A stretch of DNA of 64,000 nt from Halieaceae bacterium (lineage in GTDB: Bacteria; Pseudomonadota; Gammaproteobacteria; Pseudomonadales; Halieaceae). Below are positions 61,877 through 64,000 of this stretch, piece after piece (within the stretch, counting starts at the first letter, position 1; each line of letters opens with the position of its first letter). The DNA lies in assembly GCA_028280635.1 (NCBI GenBank), contig JANQLM010000121.1, forward strand, positions 34,866 to 98,865, in the 5' to 3' direction. Under the pieces are notes generated by a model that was not told where the DNA came from, searched no databases, and worked only from the letters and a program-made list of their open reading frames with translations. The translations under genes and the position numbers were made by a program.

Positions 61877-62485
61877 TCAGCGTCTCCTCTGGATGAGCGT
61901 GCCCAGTTGTTGCAGGTAGGCGACCACGGCGTCGATCTCTTTCTTGCCGGCGACGGCCGCGGCGGCGCCTTCAATGTCGGCATCGGTGTAGGGCACGCCC
62001 ACGGCGCGCAGTGCCGCCATCTTGCCGCCGGTCCTGTCGCCGTTGATGTCGCGGTCAAACAGCCAGGGGAAGGCCGGCATGTTGGACTGCGGTACCAGGT
62101 CGCGCGGGTTGTACAGGTGGGCGCGATGCCAGTCGTCACTGTAGCGGCCGCCGACCCGCGCGAGGTCCGGGCCGGTGCGCTTGGAGCCCCACAGGAAGGG
62201 GTGGTCGTAGACGAACTCACCGGCCACCGAGAAGTGACCGTAGCGCTCGGTCTCGGCGCGCAGCGGCCGAATCATCTGCGAATGGCAGACATTGCAGCCT
62301 TCACGCACGTAGATGTCGCGGCCCTCCAGCTCCAGGGCACTGAGCGGCTTGAGCCCCTCGATGGGTTCGCGCACTTCCTTGCCGAAGATCAGCGGCACCA
62401 GTTCGACCAGGGCGCCAAAGCTGATGGCGACGATGATGAGCACCATCATCAGGCCAATGTTCTTTTCAACTACCTCGTGTTTCAT
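61877..62485 (-). CDS. ccoO: cbb3 oxidase subunit II (monoheme cytochrome c)
   Basis: A 202-residue membrane-anchored cytochrome. One N-terminal helix ([21 protein letters not shown]) is followed by the heme motif CNVCH, and NMPAFPW carries the probable Met ligand. TGAGGAG precedes the ATG. It ends 2 bp before ccoQ. Confidence 0.95.
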   Translation of the reverse strand: MKHEVVEKNIGLMMVLIIVAISFGALVELVPLIFGKEVREPIEGLKPLSALELEGRDIYVREGCNVCHSQMIRPLRAETERYGHFSVAGEFVYDHPFLWGSKRTGPDLARVGGRYSDDWHRAHLYNPRDLVPQSNMPAFPWLFDRDINGDRTGGKMAALRAVGVPYTDADIEGAAAAVAGKKEIDAVVAYLQQLGTLIQRRR

Positions 62486-62495
62486 TGACTGCTCC

Positions 62496-63989
<1,494 letters not shown>

Positions 63990-64000
63990 GGCTTCACTCC

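Overview
The window reads as chromosomal DNA of a high-GC marine gammaproteobacterium, probably of the Halieaceae (OM60/NOR5-type) lineage. This is inferred from the gene mix: pepA-holC-valS, slyX, bolA/trhO, cbb3 oxidase, a large catabolic TonB-dependent receptor, wax-ester/TAG synthesis genes and arsenosugar-type genes. I see no rRNA, tRNA, insertion sequence, CRISPR array or integrase. Coding density is high. Many adjacent genes overlap by four bases, often with GTG or TTG starts (GTGA/TTGA junctions).

Layout. 1-3.8 kb: start of a lipoprotein gene and an XRE-cupin regulator, divergent from a threonine catabolic operon (tdh, kbl, then a DsbA-family oxidoreductase), with a perfect palindrome between them. 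3.9-13.8 kb: a co-directional lipid operon that could make triacylglycerol from DHAP. It holds a HAD phosphatase/LPA acyltransferase fusion, a GPAT, a WS/DGAT, gpsA and an alpha/beta-hydrolase-GST fusion, then a DUF2855 protein. Two of the enzymes carry Lys/Ala-rich, histone-H1-like tails. 13.8-19.8 kb: MBL-fold hydrolase, iron alcohol dehydrogenase and a glutamine-synthetase-like ligase on the minus strand, then arsS and two arsenosugar-type glycosyltransferase genes on the plus strand. 19.8-29.5 kb: a phage-like small protein, YciH/SUI1, SlyX, two cold-shock-domain proteins (one membrane-anchored), valS-holC-pepA, a HEXXH lipoprotein and an RDD membrane protein.

29.5-36.6 kb: two-component system, a protein with a tandem short-motif array, AraC regulator, BolA, TrhO and a ThDP enzyme. 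36.8-47 kb: TonB receptor, trypsin-like protease, MarR regulator with a class III aminotransferase, DUF2189 and DUF819 membrane proteins, a macro-domain protein, a 2-hydroxyacid dehydrogenase and an SDR. 47-55.5 kb: HsaA-like monooxygenase with HsaD-like hydrolase behind an AT-rich island, GST, TauE/SafE, RarD, GFA-like and MliC-like proteins in a coupled run, GTP-dependent PEP carboxykinase and OmpW. 55.5-64 kb: a full cbb3 oxidase locus on the minus strand, ccoN-O-Q-P-G-H-I-S plus a SafE-type protein.

The strongest candidate for an under-described system is the TAG operon. Its order resembles Mycobacterium Rv2482c-Rv2485c, but it adds gpsA, a lipase-GST fusion and polycationic tails on two membrane-lipid enzymes.
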